From: JAILEN01 sp036723975
GTDB lineage: Bacteria; Bacillota; Clostridia; Lachnospirales; Lachnospiraceae
DNA length: 64,000 nucleotides
NCBI GenBank assembly: GCA_036723975.1
Contig: DAIMGJ010000002.1
Span: forward strand, 1-64,000
Direction: 5' to 3'
This document shows, piece after piece, positions 1 through 8,559 of the stretch; the first letter of the stretch is position 1, and every line of letters begins with the position of its first letter. Position numbers and translations under genes: made by a program. A model generated the notes under the pieces. The model was not told the origin of the DNA. It saw only the letters and a program-made list of their open reading frames with translations, and did not search any database.

Positions 1-75
1 TATCTTATCGATAGGTCTCTTTTTATTCAATTGGCGCTATTTATGAATTACAGGAATGCTCACAAATTCCATTTC

Positions 76-1050
76 TTAGGTAATCGGGCACGATTTCTCG
101 CGGTAATCATCCGTTTTTTTCAAGTGATTCAAAAATGCATTTATTAGTACTTCATGATACCTTAGCGACTCCTCATACGGGGGCAAGTCACAATCTCCTC
201 TATCCAAAATCGCTTCCACGTTTAATTGTGTAATCTGACTAACGTACAATGTATTTAATTCTCTTACATCAAACTCCCACCCCGTTTCTGCCGAGCGAAT
301 CCATACTTTACCTCTACTTTCATCCACAATAATCTGATAGTGATTCGATGTAATCGTGGCAATCAAATATGCCTTCTGATTTTTCATAGAGCGCATCGTC
401 ACCTGCCCTTTATTGGTATCAATATCAATCTGCCCAGTAAATTCCCAATATCCACTTCGTTTACTATTTATATGTCCGGTATCCAATCGCTCTATATCCG
501 CCGAAAACTCAGAAGCGCCGGAAAGATAGGCGTATATATCCAGTAAATGAATCGAATTACATCCCATTCCCCAATCGCCACCTTCAACAAGATAATTGAC
601 GTAAGACTCTTCTCGCAATAATTCTCTAAGCTTTTTATAGGAATCCATATTCCGCCGCGGGCAATTCACCCATACCTTTATATGGCGCTCATCAAACTTT
701 TTCTTCATTTCATACAAATCGTCTACTGACTGAAATACCACTTTTTCTAAAATATAGCTTTTAATAGTAGTATTTTCCAGCAGGGTCTCCACAATCGCCT
801 TTCTGGGTCCTGCAGATGTAGCAACAATAGCAATATCTGCATCAATGTAAGCGTCCTGTAAATCCCTAATATATGACACCTGAATCTTATAATCAGATTG
901 ATACACGCTTTCAAATCTCTCTTTTGCTACCTTTAATGATTCCTCATTTTGATCAACCACTGTAATGTCTGCATCACGATTCAAAAGAGCCAACGCCTGC
1001 AGATGACGACTTCCAATATTTCCTGCTCCTACCAACAATATCTTAACCAT
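76..1050 (-). CDS. Gfo/Idh/MocA-family NAD(P)-dependent oxidoreductase
   Basis: This is a 324-residue dehydrogenase that probably oxidises or reduces a nucleotide sugar or cyclitol-type intermediate. The N-terminal Rossmann fold shows GAGNIGSRH at residues 8-16, and LEKVVF stands where the family has its EKP motif. NSIHLLDIY in the middle fits the catalytic D/H region. The start is the ATG at 1050, because GGGAGAGG lies 5-6 bases before it; the ATG 15 bases upstream would include that ribosome site in the coding region. It is the last visible gene of the flagellin-glycan cluster, after the nucleotidyltransferase and radical SAM genes. The substrate cannot be told from sequence. Confidence 0.85.
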   Translation of the reverse strand: MVKILLVGAGNIGSRHLQALALLNRDADITVVDQNEESLKVAKERFESVYQSDYKIQVSYIRDLQDAYIDADIAIVATSAGPRKAIVETLLENTTIKSYILEKVVFQSVDDLYEMKKKFDERHIKVWVNCPRRNMDSYKKLRELLREESYVNYLVEGGDWGMGCNSIHLLDIYAYLSGASEFSADIERLDTGHINSKRSGYWEFTGQIDIDTNKGQVTMRSMKNQKAYLIATITSNHYQIIVDESRGKVWIRSAETGWEFDVRELNTLYVSQITQLNVEAILDRGDCDLPPYEESLRYHEVLINAFLNHLKKTDDYREKSCPIT

Positions 1051-1079
1051 GATATCCTCTCCCATTTTCTTTTAACGAT

Positions 1080-2159
1080 TTATAAAATATTTAATTTATT
1101 CTTCATATCCTCCATTGTTTCCATTTGACCCATGTCCAGCCAAGCATTTTCCTCTATTGGATAAATGCCAACATTTTTCCCATCTGCCTTCATTCTCATA
1201 ATTACATCTGGAAAATCCACTCTCTGATTTTCTTCAATATAGTCAAACACTTCCGGTTCCACTATATATGTACCTGTATTAGTCAAAAATGGCATCTTTG
1301 GTTTTTCCTGCATAGATTCAATATTTCCATCTGTTCCAACCTTAATTACACCATAGGGGACTTCATAATTTTTCATAGAACATATCATGGTGATAAGATT
1401 TTTCTTTTCCTTATGTACCTTTACAAATTGAGAATAATCTTCCTCTATCAATGTATCGCAATTAGTTAAAATAAAGGTTTCATTGATTTTTCCTTTCAAA
1501 AGACCCACTCCACCTCCGGTTCCTAAGGGCTCTTTTTCATCTACATAATGAACTTGATAATTCTTATCAATATCATCAAAATATGCTTTAATCATATTAC
1601 GTTTGTAATTTAATATGAAATAAAAATCATAGCAGCCATATTCACAAAAACGGTTGATAATTAATTCACTGATCGGTAAATCTCCAATTGGTATTAGGGG
1701 CTTTGGCAAAATTTTTGTATATGGATATAATCGAGTTCCTTGTCCACCAGCCATCATAACCACCGGAACCGAAATTTTTTCCGTTATATTCTTATCATAT
1801 GCTTCTATTAAAACATCGATAACTTTATTATCATCATCAACAACAGGAACGGCACTTATTCCCTCGCGCAAGATCTTTTTTACTCCATCATCAAGATTTT
1901 GCTGATGAACAAACATGGGATGTGCATTTGCCGCGTTCATAACAGGAGCATCTAGATTTCCGCCACTTAATATCCAACGGCGGATATCACCATCTGTGCA
2001 AACAGCTTCCAGCTTTAAATCCGCATCTACGATAAAAATAGTCTTTCGATTCGCCTCATTGATTGCACGCATTGCTGAAATGACAGTATTATCGTTTTTA
2101 ATTGTGAACACGTCCACATCACCATGGGAATAAATACTTCTTCTACCTTTTTTCTTCAT
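1080..2159 (-). CDS. CBS-domain sugar-1-phosphate nucleotidyltransferase (PtmE-like)
   Basis: The enzyme activates a sugar 1-phosphate as an NDP-sugar. Residues about 1-120 form a CBS pair (IFIVDADLKLEAVCTDGDIR; AVPVVDDDNKVIDV). The nucleotidyltransferase domain follows, with MAGGQGTRLYPYTKILPKPL at about 133-152 and the metal-site region NCDTLIEEDY. The CBS-plus-transferase fusion is that of Campylobacter PtmE, a glucosamine-1-phosphate guanylyltransferase of legionaminic acid synthesis. Position near flagellin and Maf genes supports a flagellar glycan role. Other sugars and nucleotides are possible. Confidence 0.85.
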   Translation of the reverse strand: MKKKGRRSIYSHGDVDVFTIKNDNTVISAMRAINEANRKTIFIVDADLKLEAVCTDGDIRRWILSGGNLDAPVMNAANAHPMFVHQQNLDDGVKKILREGISAVPVVDDDNKVIDVLIEAYDKNITEKISVPVVMMAGGQGTRLYPYTKILPKPLIPIGDLPISELIINRFCEYGCYDFYFILNYKRNMIKAYFDDIDKNYQVHYVDEKEPLGTGGGVGLLKGKINETFILTNCDTLIEEDYSQFVKVHKEKKNLITMICSMKNYEVPYGVIKVGTDGNIESMQEKPKMPFLTNTGTYIVEPEVFDYIEENQRVDFPDVIMRMKADGKNVGIYPIEENAWLDMGQMETMEDMKNKLNIL

Positions 2160-2169
2160 ATATCACTCT

Positions 2170-3150
2170 TTACTCCATTTGTAGTCTTTCTGCACCGCCC
2201 CATATTTGGATACAATTCTTGCAGTAAGTCCCATCAAGTTCTTTATCTAATAACGCTTTACGATATTTCACCATCAATTCACTGTTCCATGCTTTTTCCA
2301 TGTCCATATCCTCATGTAAATCTGCTACCCGTAACGGTACAAAATATGTATCACAGCAGATAAACATTTTTCCTTCCGCGTCAATATACATTGTGTTAAA
2401 TGGAATTGGGCAGCCTTTATACACCTTTTTCTCTATTTTTTTATCATCATAAACGGCAAATTCTTCTGTAATATCTACATCATAATCACGAAGTTCATTT
2501 TTCTCCGTAAGAACCGGGATAAACAAGATTTCGTCCACGTACTCTCCGAAAACTTCACTGATCTTTGCCTTATCACCTATTGTTCTTTTTGTCATAACGG
2601 CAGATATGGATGTATTAATTTTGATATTATTTTCCGTCTTATATTTATGAAGCCATTTAATATTTTCCAAAACCTGTTCAAAGTCATCCGTACCGTGAAC
2701 AATTCTATATGTTTCTCTGTCCGCTGCATTCACAGAAAATCTTATGCTATCCAACCCAGCATCTACAACCTCTTTTAAAACATCCGGTGTAGCCAAGGCA
2801 CCATTTGAAGTCACAAAAGTATATCGGAAACCTAATTCCTTAGCATATGCTACAATTTCAGGGAAACGTTTATAAAGAAATACCTCTCCTTCGCTGTAGA
2901 ATCCAACTTCGTGTCTACCGATTCCTTTTTCGGAAGCCTGCTTTAGTAACGAGCACGCAAAATCAAAGTCCATAACTGCCGGCTTAATTTTGCTTTGCGA
3001 ATGTGGACCGTGTGCAAAACAAAACTCACATTTTTGGTTACATGTGTTATTTAGTTCGATGTTCAAATTCGCAGGCAACGGAGGATTTATAATTCTATTA
3101 TCACCACCACCAAAACGTGCCTTCATGTGTTCTTTCATTGTTCCAGCCAT
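2170..3150 (-). CDS. Radical SAM/SPASM-type enzyme of the flagellin-glycan cluster
   Basis: This is a 326-residue radical SAM protein. The 4Fe-4S motif CNQKCEFC (CxxxCxxC) is at residues 37-44, followed by a typical partial TIM barrel (RYTFVTSNG, RFSVNAADRETY). Extra cysteines near the C-terminus (GCPIPF, FICCDTY, YCKNC) suggest a SPASM-like auxiliary cluster. The start is the ATG at 3150, with GAGAGGGG about 8 bases upstream; a GTG at 3159 would sit against the ribosome site. Between a nucleotidyltransferase and a dehydrogenase it probably modifies a sugar or amino-sugar intermediate. The substrate is unknown. Confidence 0.85.
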   Translation of the reverse strand: MAGTMKEHMKARFGGGDNRIINPPLPANLNIELNNTCNQKCEFCFAHGPHSQSKIKPAVMDFDFACSLLKQASEKGIGRHEVGFYSEGEVFLYKRFPEIVAYAKELGFRYTFVTSNGALATPDVLKEVVDAGLDSIRFSVNAADRETYRIVHGTDDFEQVLENIKWLHKYKTENNIKINTSISAVMTKRTIGDKAKISEVFGEYVDEILFIPVLTEKNELRDYDVDITEEFAVYDDKKIEKKVYKGCPIPFNTMYIDAEGKMFICCDTYFVPLRVADLHEDMDMEKAWNSELMVKYRKALLDKELDGTYCKNCIQIWGGAERLQME

Positions 3151-3165
3151 ATTCTGCACCCCTCT

Positions 3166-4125
3166 CTATACTTCATCCCCACGGATTTGATAGTAGTAAG
3201 TAAAATCCATGCATTGCTCCTCTATGGTACATAAATCTGTACTAGAAGGATTCTGGCTCAAGAAAGCCTCCACTTCCTTATATAATCCCGGTTTATACGC
3301 TATATCTATCGCATCATCTATTTCCACTTCTGTAATTTTTACGCTGTTCATTTCCTGAATCTGAAGTTTTTCCAACGGACGGAAAATATATCGGTGCTTC
3401 GCCGTTAATATTTCAGCTCCCCAGCGTCCCGGTGCATTGTAATTTGCCTGATAAGAAAACAGTGCTCCCTTATCACTAACTCCGGCACCAGCAAATGCCG
3501 CTCCATATCTATGCCAGTCCAGCGCACCACTCTGATAAGAGCAAAGTTCCTTCGGGCGACCTCCCAGGAAAAATGCCATATCCATCACATGAGATGAGTT
3601 ATTAAGCATAATCTGATTGCGTTCTTCCGAATCCTTTATCGCTGCCAAAACTGTCTTTGGCCACTCAGTAAATTCAAAAGAAAAAGAAGTCACACCACCA
3701 TCATCCGCTATCATTCTTTTTGCCGTCTGTACAGACGCATAAAACCTGCGATTATATGCAATATAACAATTGGCATTCTTTTCTTTTGAGAGACTGTAAA
3801 TCCTTTCTATTCCCTCTTTTCTTAACGCTCCAGGCTTTTCAATTAATAGGTTCCTTATCCCAGACTTCAAAAGTTTTATCGAACAATCTTCCAAATCCTT
3901 TGATCGAACAGCCACAATGGCATACTCCGGAAGTTCTTTTGCTTCCTCGAGATATAAATCGATTCCACCAATAATGACTTTAACACCAGTTTCATTTTGA
4001 AAAGTCTTTGCCGATTCCTCACCTCGACCAACCACAATCATTTCCGAATTCAGTACTTTTAATACTTTTGCATACTCTTTTGCCATGTAACCGGCACCAA
4101 CAATCAAAACATTCTTTTTTTTCAT
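3166..4125 (-). CDS. Gfo/Idh/MocA-family oxidoreductase, second copy
   Basis: This 319-residue protein starts KKKNVLIVGAGYMAKEYAKV, a Rossmann glycine motif. It has the family's EKP motif (LLIEKPGALRK) and a NNSSHVMDMAFFLGG segment in the catalytic region. The ATG at 4125 is chosen because AGGGAT precedes it and because the 20 upstream residues of the longer frame run into a terminator hairpin (4149-4179). It is about as long as the 76-1050 enzyme but clearly divergent, so two oxidation or reduction steps are likely in the glycan pathway. It is the first gene of this sub-operon. Confidence 0.85.
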   Translation of the reverse strand: MKKKNVLIVGAGYMAKEYAKVLKVLNSEMIVVGRGEESAKTFQNETGVKVIIGGIDLYLEEAKELPEYAIVAVRSKDLEDCSIKLLKSGIRNLLIEKPGALRKEGIERIYSLSKEKNANCYIAYNRRFYASVQTAKRMIADDGGVTSFSFEFTEWPKTVLAAIKDSEERNQIMLNNSSHVMDMAFFLGGRPKELCSYQSGALDWHRYGAAFAGAGVSDKGALFSYQANYNAPGRWGAEILTAKHRYIFRPLEKLQIQEMNSVKITEVEIDDAIDIAYKPGLYKEVEAFLSQNPSSTDLCTIEEQCMDFTYYYQIRGDEV

Positions 4126-4148
4126 AACATTATCCCTATAATAATAAC

Positions 4149-4179
4149 AAAAGCTCCGCAGTAGCAATGCGAAGCTTTT
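4149..4179 (-). terminator. Intrinsic terminator downstream of the Maf-like gene
   Basis: On the minus strand a 12-base arm (AAAAGCTTCGCA) pairs with its complement (TGCGGAGCTTTT) with one mismatch across a 7-base loop. It is followed by GTTATTATTAT. It lies about 130 bases after the Maf stop codon and just before the oxidoreductase start at 4125, so it separates the glycosyltransferase unit from the downstream sugar genes, fully or as an attenuator. Confidence 0.6.
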
Positions 4180-4311
4180 CCTCAATTTTAACCTGTGAGT
4201 TCTTCACACCGATACCGTACTTTACTAGACATACCGGAGACCCCCGCCCCCATTTTACATAATCATTCTATCATTGATTTTCTTATTTTTAAATAATAAG
4301 ACCTTCTCCAA

Positions 4312-6132
4312 TTATTTTTCTTCTGAAATATCTTTCCTTGTTTTAAGCAACTTATGCGCGGCGTCCAAATATGTTTCTGCAAGTTTTTTCCCCATTTTAA
4401 CCATTTGTGAGAACTCCTCATATGTATTTTTTGTTTGCTTGCGGAATTCATCTCGCACCTCATATTCACCTTTATTAGCATAATTACGCATCAAATAAAT
4501 TGCATTGGAATTATCCATTTCTTCATTTATTTTAGAAATCTCCTGAATACACTTTTTAAACCCATTTGTACTGTATTTCCCTTTGCGATTTAACTGATCC
4601 AGCTTGTCATACAATTGAATCTGATGCTTTAATTTAGAGCAAATATCTTCCACCTCGGCGAATGCTTTTTCGCACCATTCAACAGCTTCCTTTTGTTCTT
4701 CAGGGCTCAATATATAATCTGCTCCCTCTATAATAGGAGCAAAATCCACGTTTTTGCCTTTACAGTATTTTCTTAACGCTTCCTCAAAAGGAACCGTTTC
4801 TGTACCTTTTATTAATACTCCTCCCTCTGTTGCATCAACTATTGTTATTTCCGGATATATTTCCACCTGCTCCTCGTACCAATTTCGATATATACACATG
4901 GATATATCTGTAAGTGCCTTGCCACCATCATACGCTTCCACGTAAAAATTATTCGGATCATTTACATCAGGAACATTCTCATTATTATCTCTTACCCCAT
5001 CAGCATGATGCTTACCATCTGTATATCCCAAATCCAACCCTATCATAATAATTGTTGAAAAACCCAACATTCTAGCTACAGAAAAAGCTGTATTGGACAC
5101 CGATCCACCTGTTGTAATTGCTCCAACATCCTTACCAAACTGTTCAAACAGTCTATTTTCAAACTCTCCCTTATCGCCAGAATAAAATCGTCTTGCATTA
5201 TGCGTCTTTATTATCTCCAAATTAGCATGAAGATGTACAATAGAAGGGATATTACTTCCATATTCATTTTCATAATCCATAGTTGGCTTAAGTGGGTCTA
5301 CTGTAACTAACAGGTCAGGCTTAATCTGATACTCCAGAGCCGCTCGTATTGCTGTATCCACACAAATAACAAAAACTTCTTTTCTGTACTTTTTTAATAC
5401 TTCAAGATTTTTAAGAAGCGATGGTCCTGCCGAAATCACAACAGCAGGTATATCTGACAAATTGATATTTCGGAATGCTTTTACCAATTCATTAATGCTT
5501 GCTTGCCCAATCGAATCCCTTAGATTATGCAGATAGCATTTTCCTCTTACTTTTTCTGTTACAATCATAGTACTTCTGGTTGCTCGATCATACACATCCG
5601 ACATGCTTACCTGCTGATGAAAAAAATCATATTCCTCCGGATAGTTCTTGATATAATTCGGAATAACGATTTCCTTCTTTTCAAATCCGTTTTTATAATC
5701 CATTCTTTCATCTACAACAGCGCATAAATCCCCTCTTCGCTTTTCTCCCACAATCCATATAATGTTTTGTTTTTCAAATAGTGTTGTTAAATCATATTGA
5801 TACATCTGCTTCAACATAATTTTTTCATCCGGCTCATAAACTACAATCATATCTTTCGAGTGAGCTTGAACCAAATTCTCTATATATTTAAAATGTCCCA
5901 TTCCAAAAACAAAAATAACTGCTTGGTGTGCAATATCTGATACTTGCTCACACCAAACTCGAATTGGAATCTCCATATTTTGTCGACTTTGTAAAAACCA
6001 TGAATTCTTCTCATCATGTCCCATCAGTATTGTTTCATTCAAATATGATATATCTATATTCTCATCTAAAAACTCGAGATTCATGCAATGTTTCTCAAGC
6101 ACTTTTTTATTTGTCTCAAAATAATTATTCAT
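4312..6132 (-). CDS. Maf/MptE-like (DUF115) flagellin glycosyltransferase
   Basis: This 606-residue protein carries the DUF115/MptE-like core: VVISAGPSLLKNLEVLKKY at about 229-247, then FVICVDTAIRAALEYQIKPD and VTVDPLKPT. A second block reads IIMIGLDLGYTDGKHHADG. The family includes motility accessory factors that transfer nonulosonic acids to flagellin serines and threonines in the cytoplasm. The gene sits two genes after flagellin, and its start overlaps the preceding 104-residue gene by ATGA, so the two are translationally coupled. Length matches full-size Maf proteins. The sugar donor is inferred from the adjacent nucleotidyltransferase cluster. Confidence 0.85.
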   Translation of the reverse strand: MNNYFETNKKVLEKHCMNLEFLDENIDISYLNETILMGHDEKNSWFLQSRQNMEIPIRVWCEQVSDIAHQAVIFVFGMGHFKYIENLVQAHSKDMIVVYEPDEKIMLKQMYQYDLTTLFEKQNIIWIVGEKRRGDLCAVVDERMDYKNGFEKKEIVIPNYIKNYPEEYDFFHQQVSMSDVYDRATRSTMIVTEKVRGKCYLHNLRDSIGQASINELVKAFRNINLSDIPAVVISAGPSLLKNLEVLKKYRKEVFVICVDTAIRAALEYQIKPDLLVTVDPLKPTMDYENEYGSNIPSIVHLHANLEIIKTHNARRFYSGDKGEFENRLFEQFGKDVGAITTGGSVSNTAFSVARMLGFSTIIMIGLDLGYTDGKHHADGVRDNNENVPDVNDPNNFYVEAYDGGKALTDISMCIYRNWYEEQVEIYPEITIVDATEGGVLIKGTETVPFEEALRKYCKGKNVDFAPIIEGADYILSPEEQKEAVEWCEKAFAEVEDICSKLKHQIQLYDKLDQLNRKGKYSTNGFKKCIQEISKINEEMDNSNAIYLMRNYANKGEYEVRDEFRKQTKNTYEEFSQMVKMGKKLAETYLDAAHKLLKTRKDISEEK

Positions 6133-6443
6133 GACATCCCCTTCATTTCATTAATAACTTCTTCATATACGATTATAATTTCCTTCCACTCATAGTATAG
6201 ATTATCTGCCAGTAAGTAGTCATCTTTTTTTGAAATTGCTTCAATCAGATTTTTTGACGCAGCTGTCACATACTCCATAGGAAAGTCAATTCCCACTGTT
6301 TTCATTTCTTTCACATGTTCCGTAATCTCATTTACAAGCGTATCAATGCAGGAGGAAATCAGTTCAATATCTGCTCCTTTTCCCTGCCATAACTGATTTG
6401 CCACATTTTCTATTTTTTCTTGTATTTCTATGATTGAATCCAT
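6129..6443 (-). CDS. Small helical protein coupled to the Maf-like gene
   Basis: This is a 104-residue, acidic, all-helical protein with no recognised domain. Its stop overlaps the Maf-like start (ATGA), and AGGAGAG stands before its own ATG. It begins 18 bases after the flagellin terminator hairpin and has no obvious promoter, so it is probably expressed by read-through from the flagellin gene. A chaperone or adaptor that brings flagellin to the glycosyltransferase is a reasonable inference; a FliT-like chaperone is an alternative. Confidence 0.75.
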   Translation of the reverse strand: MDSIIEIQEKIENVANQLWQGKGADIELISSCIDTLVNEITEHVKEMKTVGIDFPMEYVTAASKNLIEAISKKDDYLLADNLYYEWKEIIIVYEEVINEMKGMS

Positions 6444-6460
6444 TTTCTCTCCTATTAAAG

Positions 6461-6490
6461 AAAGCCGCTCTACCGAAATAGAGCGGCTTT
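6461..6490 (-). terminator. Intrinsic terminator of the downstream flagellin gene
   Basis: A perfect 12-bp stem (AAAGCCGCTCTA with its complement) has a 6-base loop and is followed on the minus strand by TTTCTTTA. It begins 17 bases past the flagellin stop and ends 18 bases before the next start codon. Confidence 0.9.
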
Positions 6491-6506
6491 GTATCCTTTA
6501 TATATA

Positions 6507-7316
6507 TTACTGAAGTAAAGATAAAACTCCCTGTGTAGCCTGATTTGCCTGTGCTAACATAGACTGACCTGCCTGTGTAAGAATATTATTCTTAGAGTAT
6601 TTAACCATTTCATCAGCCATATCTGTATCACGGATACGAGACTCAGCTGCTGTAACGTTCTCTACTACGTTGTCCAAGTTGTCAATGGTATGTTCCAAAC
6701 GGTTCTGCATAGCACCGAATCTGGAACGGGTATCAGATACAACCTGAATGGCTGTTTTAACATTAGAAATCAAGCCTTTTGCATCTGCCTGTGTACCCAC
6801 GCTGTTTAAAAGACTAGCAACAGATGTTGCAATATCTGCTCCCGAAACTGTGATTGTAGCTGCTGTAACATTTTCATATCCTGCGAATACTTCAAGGTCA
6901 TCACCATTCAGTAAGTTCTTACCATTGAAGTCTGTAGTTGTACCTACACGAGAAATTTCTGCTGCTAACTGCTGAACTTCTGCGTTAATCGCTTCGATAT
7001 CCTTTGTAGCATTTGTTCCGTTAGCTGCCTGAACTGCCAATTCGTTGGCACGCTGAAGCATAGAATGTACTTCATTTAAAGCACCTTCAGCTGTCTGTAC
7101 TGCAGAGATACCGTCCTGTGCGTTTGTTGAAGCTCGATCAAGGCCTCTGATTTGGCGACGCATCTTCTCTGAAATAGAAAGTCCTGCTGCATCGTCTGCT
7201 GCTCGGTTAATTCTATAACCGGATGATAACTTCTCTGTGCTCTTTGTCTGCTGTCCTGCAGTAATGTTTAAAACTCGGCTGGCATTTGCTGCCTGCATAT
7301 TGTGCTGTACTACCAT
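6507..7316 (-). CDS. hag: Flagellin A
   Basis: This is a 269-residue flagellin, the filament subunit exported by the flagellar type III system. The conserved N-terminal D0/D1 region (SSGYRINRAADDAAGLSISE, about 31-50) and the C-terminal D1/D0 region (ESRIRDTDMADEMVKYSKNN, LQ end) flank a short variable middle of about 60 residues. It therefore lacks large outer D2/D3 domains. GGGAGGAC precedes the ATG at 7316. A sigma-28 promoter lies 99 bases upstream. It is paralogous to the next gene and equal in length; differences are concentrated in the middle. Confidence 0.97.
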   Translation of the reverse strand: MVVQHNMQAANASRVLNITAGQQTKSTEKLSSGYRINRAADDAAGLSISEKMRRQIRGLDRASTNAQDGISAVQTAEGALNEVHSMLQRANELAVQAANGTNATKDIEAINAEVQQLAAEISRVGTTTDFNGKNLLNGDDLEVFAGYENVTAATITVSGADIATSVASLLNSVGTQADAKGLISNVKTAIQVVSDTRSRFGAMQNRLEHTIDNLDNVVENVTAAESRIRDTDMADEMVKYSKNNILTQAGQSMLAQANQATQGVLSLLQ

Positions 7317-7414
7317 GATGTTTGTCCTCCCTGAATTAAAATCCTTTTGTTTTTTGTTTTCAGCTGTTTTGTTTTACTTTTGGATTGCTTTCGCAATTTA
7401 CTTATCTGCTAAGT

Positions 7415-7441
7415 ATATCGGACCATAATTTTCAAACTTAA
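7415..7441 (-). promoter_or_regulatory. Sigma-28 (FliA/SigD) promoter of flagellin A
   Basis: The minus strand reads TTAAGTTT, a 12-base spacer, then CCGATAT. This matches the flagellar sigma consensus TAAAGTTT-N12-CCGATAN. The start of transcription would be near 7408, giving a leader of about 90 bases that holds a small ATTGC/GCAAT hairpin. Confidence 0.85.
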
Positions 7442-7521
7442 CCCCTTTTTTATAATTTTGTAAATTTTTTGTTAAATATTAAAAATAAACCTGTTTAACC
7501 CCTCTTACGAACAAAAAGAAA

Positions 7522-7546
7522 GGACCGAATCCTACGGATTCGGTCC
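7522..7546 (-). terminator. Intrinsic terminator of flagellin B
   Basis: A perfect 11-bp stem (GGACCGAATCC with its complement) closes a 3-base loop. TTTCTTTTTG follows on the minus strand. It lies 24 bases past the flagellin B stop codon. Confidence 0.92.
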
Positions 7547-7570
7547 CCATCATGATAATACCAAAGTAAA

Positions 7571-8380
7571 TTACTGAAGTAATGACAAAACGCCCTGTGT
7601 AGACTGATTAGCCTGAGCAAGCATTGACTGGCCAGCCTGAGTAAGAATGTTATTCTTGCTGTACTTAACCATTTCATCAGCCATATCAGTATCACGGATA
7701 CGAGATTCAGCTGCTGTAACGTTCTCTACTACGTTGTCCAAGTTGTCGATGGTGTGCTCTAAACGGTTCTGCATAGCACCGAATTTAGAACGAGTATCAG
7801 ATACCTGCTGGATTGCATCTTTAACATTGTCAATCAATGTCTTAGCTGAAGCCTGATCTGTAACTGATGTTAACTTAGCTGCAACAGAAGTAGCAATATC
7901 TTTTCCAGAAATAGTAATAGAAGCTGCAGTAACATTTTCATATCCTGCAAATACATCTAAGCTATCTCCTTTAAGAAGATTCTTGCCATTGAAATCTGTA
8001 GTATTACCTACACGTTCAATTTCTGACTTTAACTGTGTAATTTCGGCATCGATTGCTTCGATATCCTTTGTAGCGTTTGTTCCGTTAGCTGCCTGAACTG
8101 CTAACTCGTTGGCACGCTGTAACATAGAGTGAACTTCTGTTAAAGCACCTTCAGCTGTCTGTACTGCAGAGATACCATCCTGAGCGTTTGTAGAAGCTCT
8201 ATCAAGACCTCTGATCTGACGACGCATCTTTTCAGAAATAGAAAGACCAGCTGCATCATCTGCTGCACGGTTAATTCTATAACCGGAAGATAACTTCTCT
8301 GTGCTCTTTGCCTGCTGATTAGCTGTAACGTTTAATACTCTTGAGGCGTTTGCTGCCTGCATGTTATGCTGTACTACCAT
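7571..8380 (-). CDS. Flagellin B
   Basis: This second 269-residue flagellin is nearly the same as flagellin A at both ends, for example in the SSGYRINRAADDAAGLSISE block and the last 60 residues. It differs mainly between about residues 110 and 200. The start is the ATG at 8380, because AAGGAGGAATAAAATT precedes it and the first residues then match flagellin A; the longer frame adds eleven unrelated residues. It has its own sigma-28 promoter and terminator, so the two flagellins are separate transcripts. A GGA-loop hairpin in the leader suggests CsrA control. Confidence 0.97.
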   Translation of the reverse strand: MVVQHNMQAANASRVLNVTANQQAKSTEKLSSGYRINRAADDAAGLSISEKMRRQIRGLDRASTNAQDGISAVQTAEGALTEVHSMLQRANELAVQAANGTNATKDIEAIDAEITQLKSEIERVGNTTDFNGKNLLKGDSLDVFAGYENVTAASITISGKDIATSVAAKLTSVTDQASAKTLIDNVKDAIQQVSDTRSKFGAMQNRLEHTIDNLDNVVENVTAAESRIRDTDMADEMVKYSKNNILTQAGQSMLAQANQSTQGVLSLLQ

Positions 8381-8406
8381 AATTTTATTCCTCCTTGAAT
8401 GTAAAT

Positions 8407-8422
8407 CCGTCATCCTTGACGG
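8407..8422 (-). promoter_or_regulatory. Candidate CsrA-binding hairpin in the flagellin B leader
   Basis: On the transcript CCGUCA and UGACGG form a perfect 6-bp stem with the loop AGGA, giving the CsrA motif A-N-GGA in a hairpin loop. It lies about 27 bases upstream of the start codon. The Shine-Dalgarno AAGGAGGA would be the second GGA site. csrA and fliW are in the same cluster. Confidence 0.6.
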
Positions 8423-8487
8423 GTGCTTAATTGTTTCAGGTTATTCCTCCGGCCGTACGCTCCATCAGAACTCCCTTTGTACCTTAT

Positions 8488-8514
8488 ATATCGGAGTACT
8501 TCTCCGATACTTTA
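8488..8514 (-). promoter_or_regulatory. Sigma-28 promoter of flagellin B
   Basis: The minus strand reads TAAAGTAT, a 12-base spacer, then CCGATAT. Spacing and -10 are the same as in the flagellin A promoter. It leaves a leader of about 100 bases before the ATG at 8380. Confidence 0.88.
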
Positions 8515-8559
8515 TACTTATTTTAAAAAAATTTTATTTTTTTTGCAAGTCTTGACAAA

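Noticed and set aside
37..72. Eleven-codon minus-strand frame after the first oxidoreductase gene
   Set aside because: No ribosome site and too short to support; the first 75 bases otherwise show nothing.
4201..4216. CCGATAC on the plus strand resembling a sigma-28 -10 box
   Set aside because: No matching -35 octamer at 12-base spacing and no plus-strand gene downstream.
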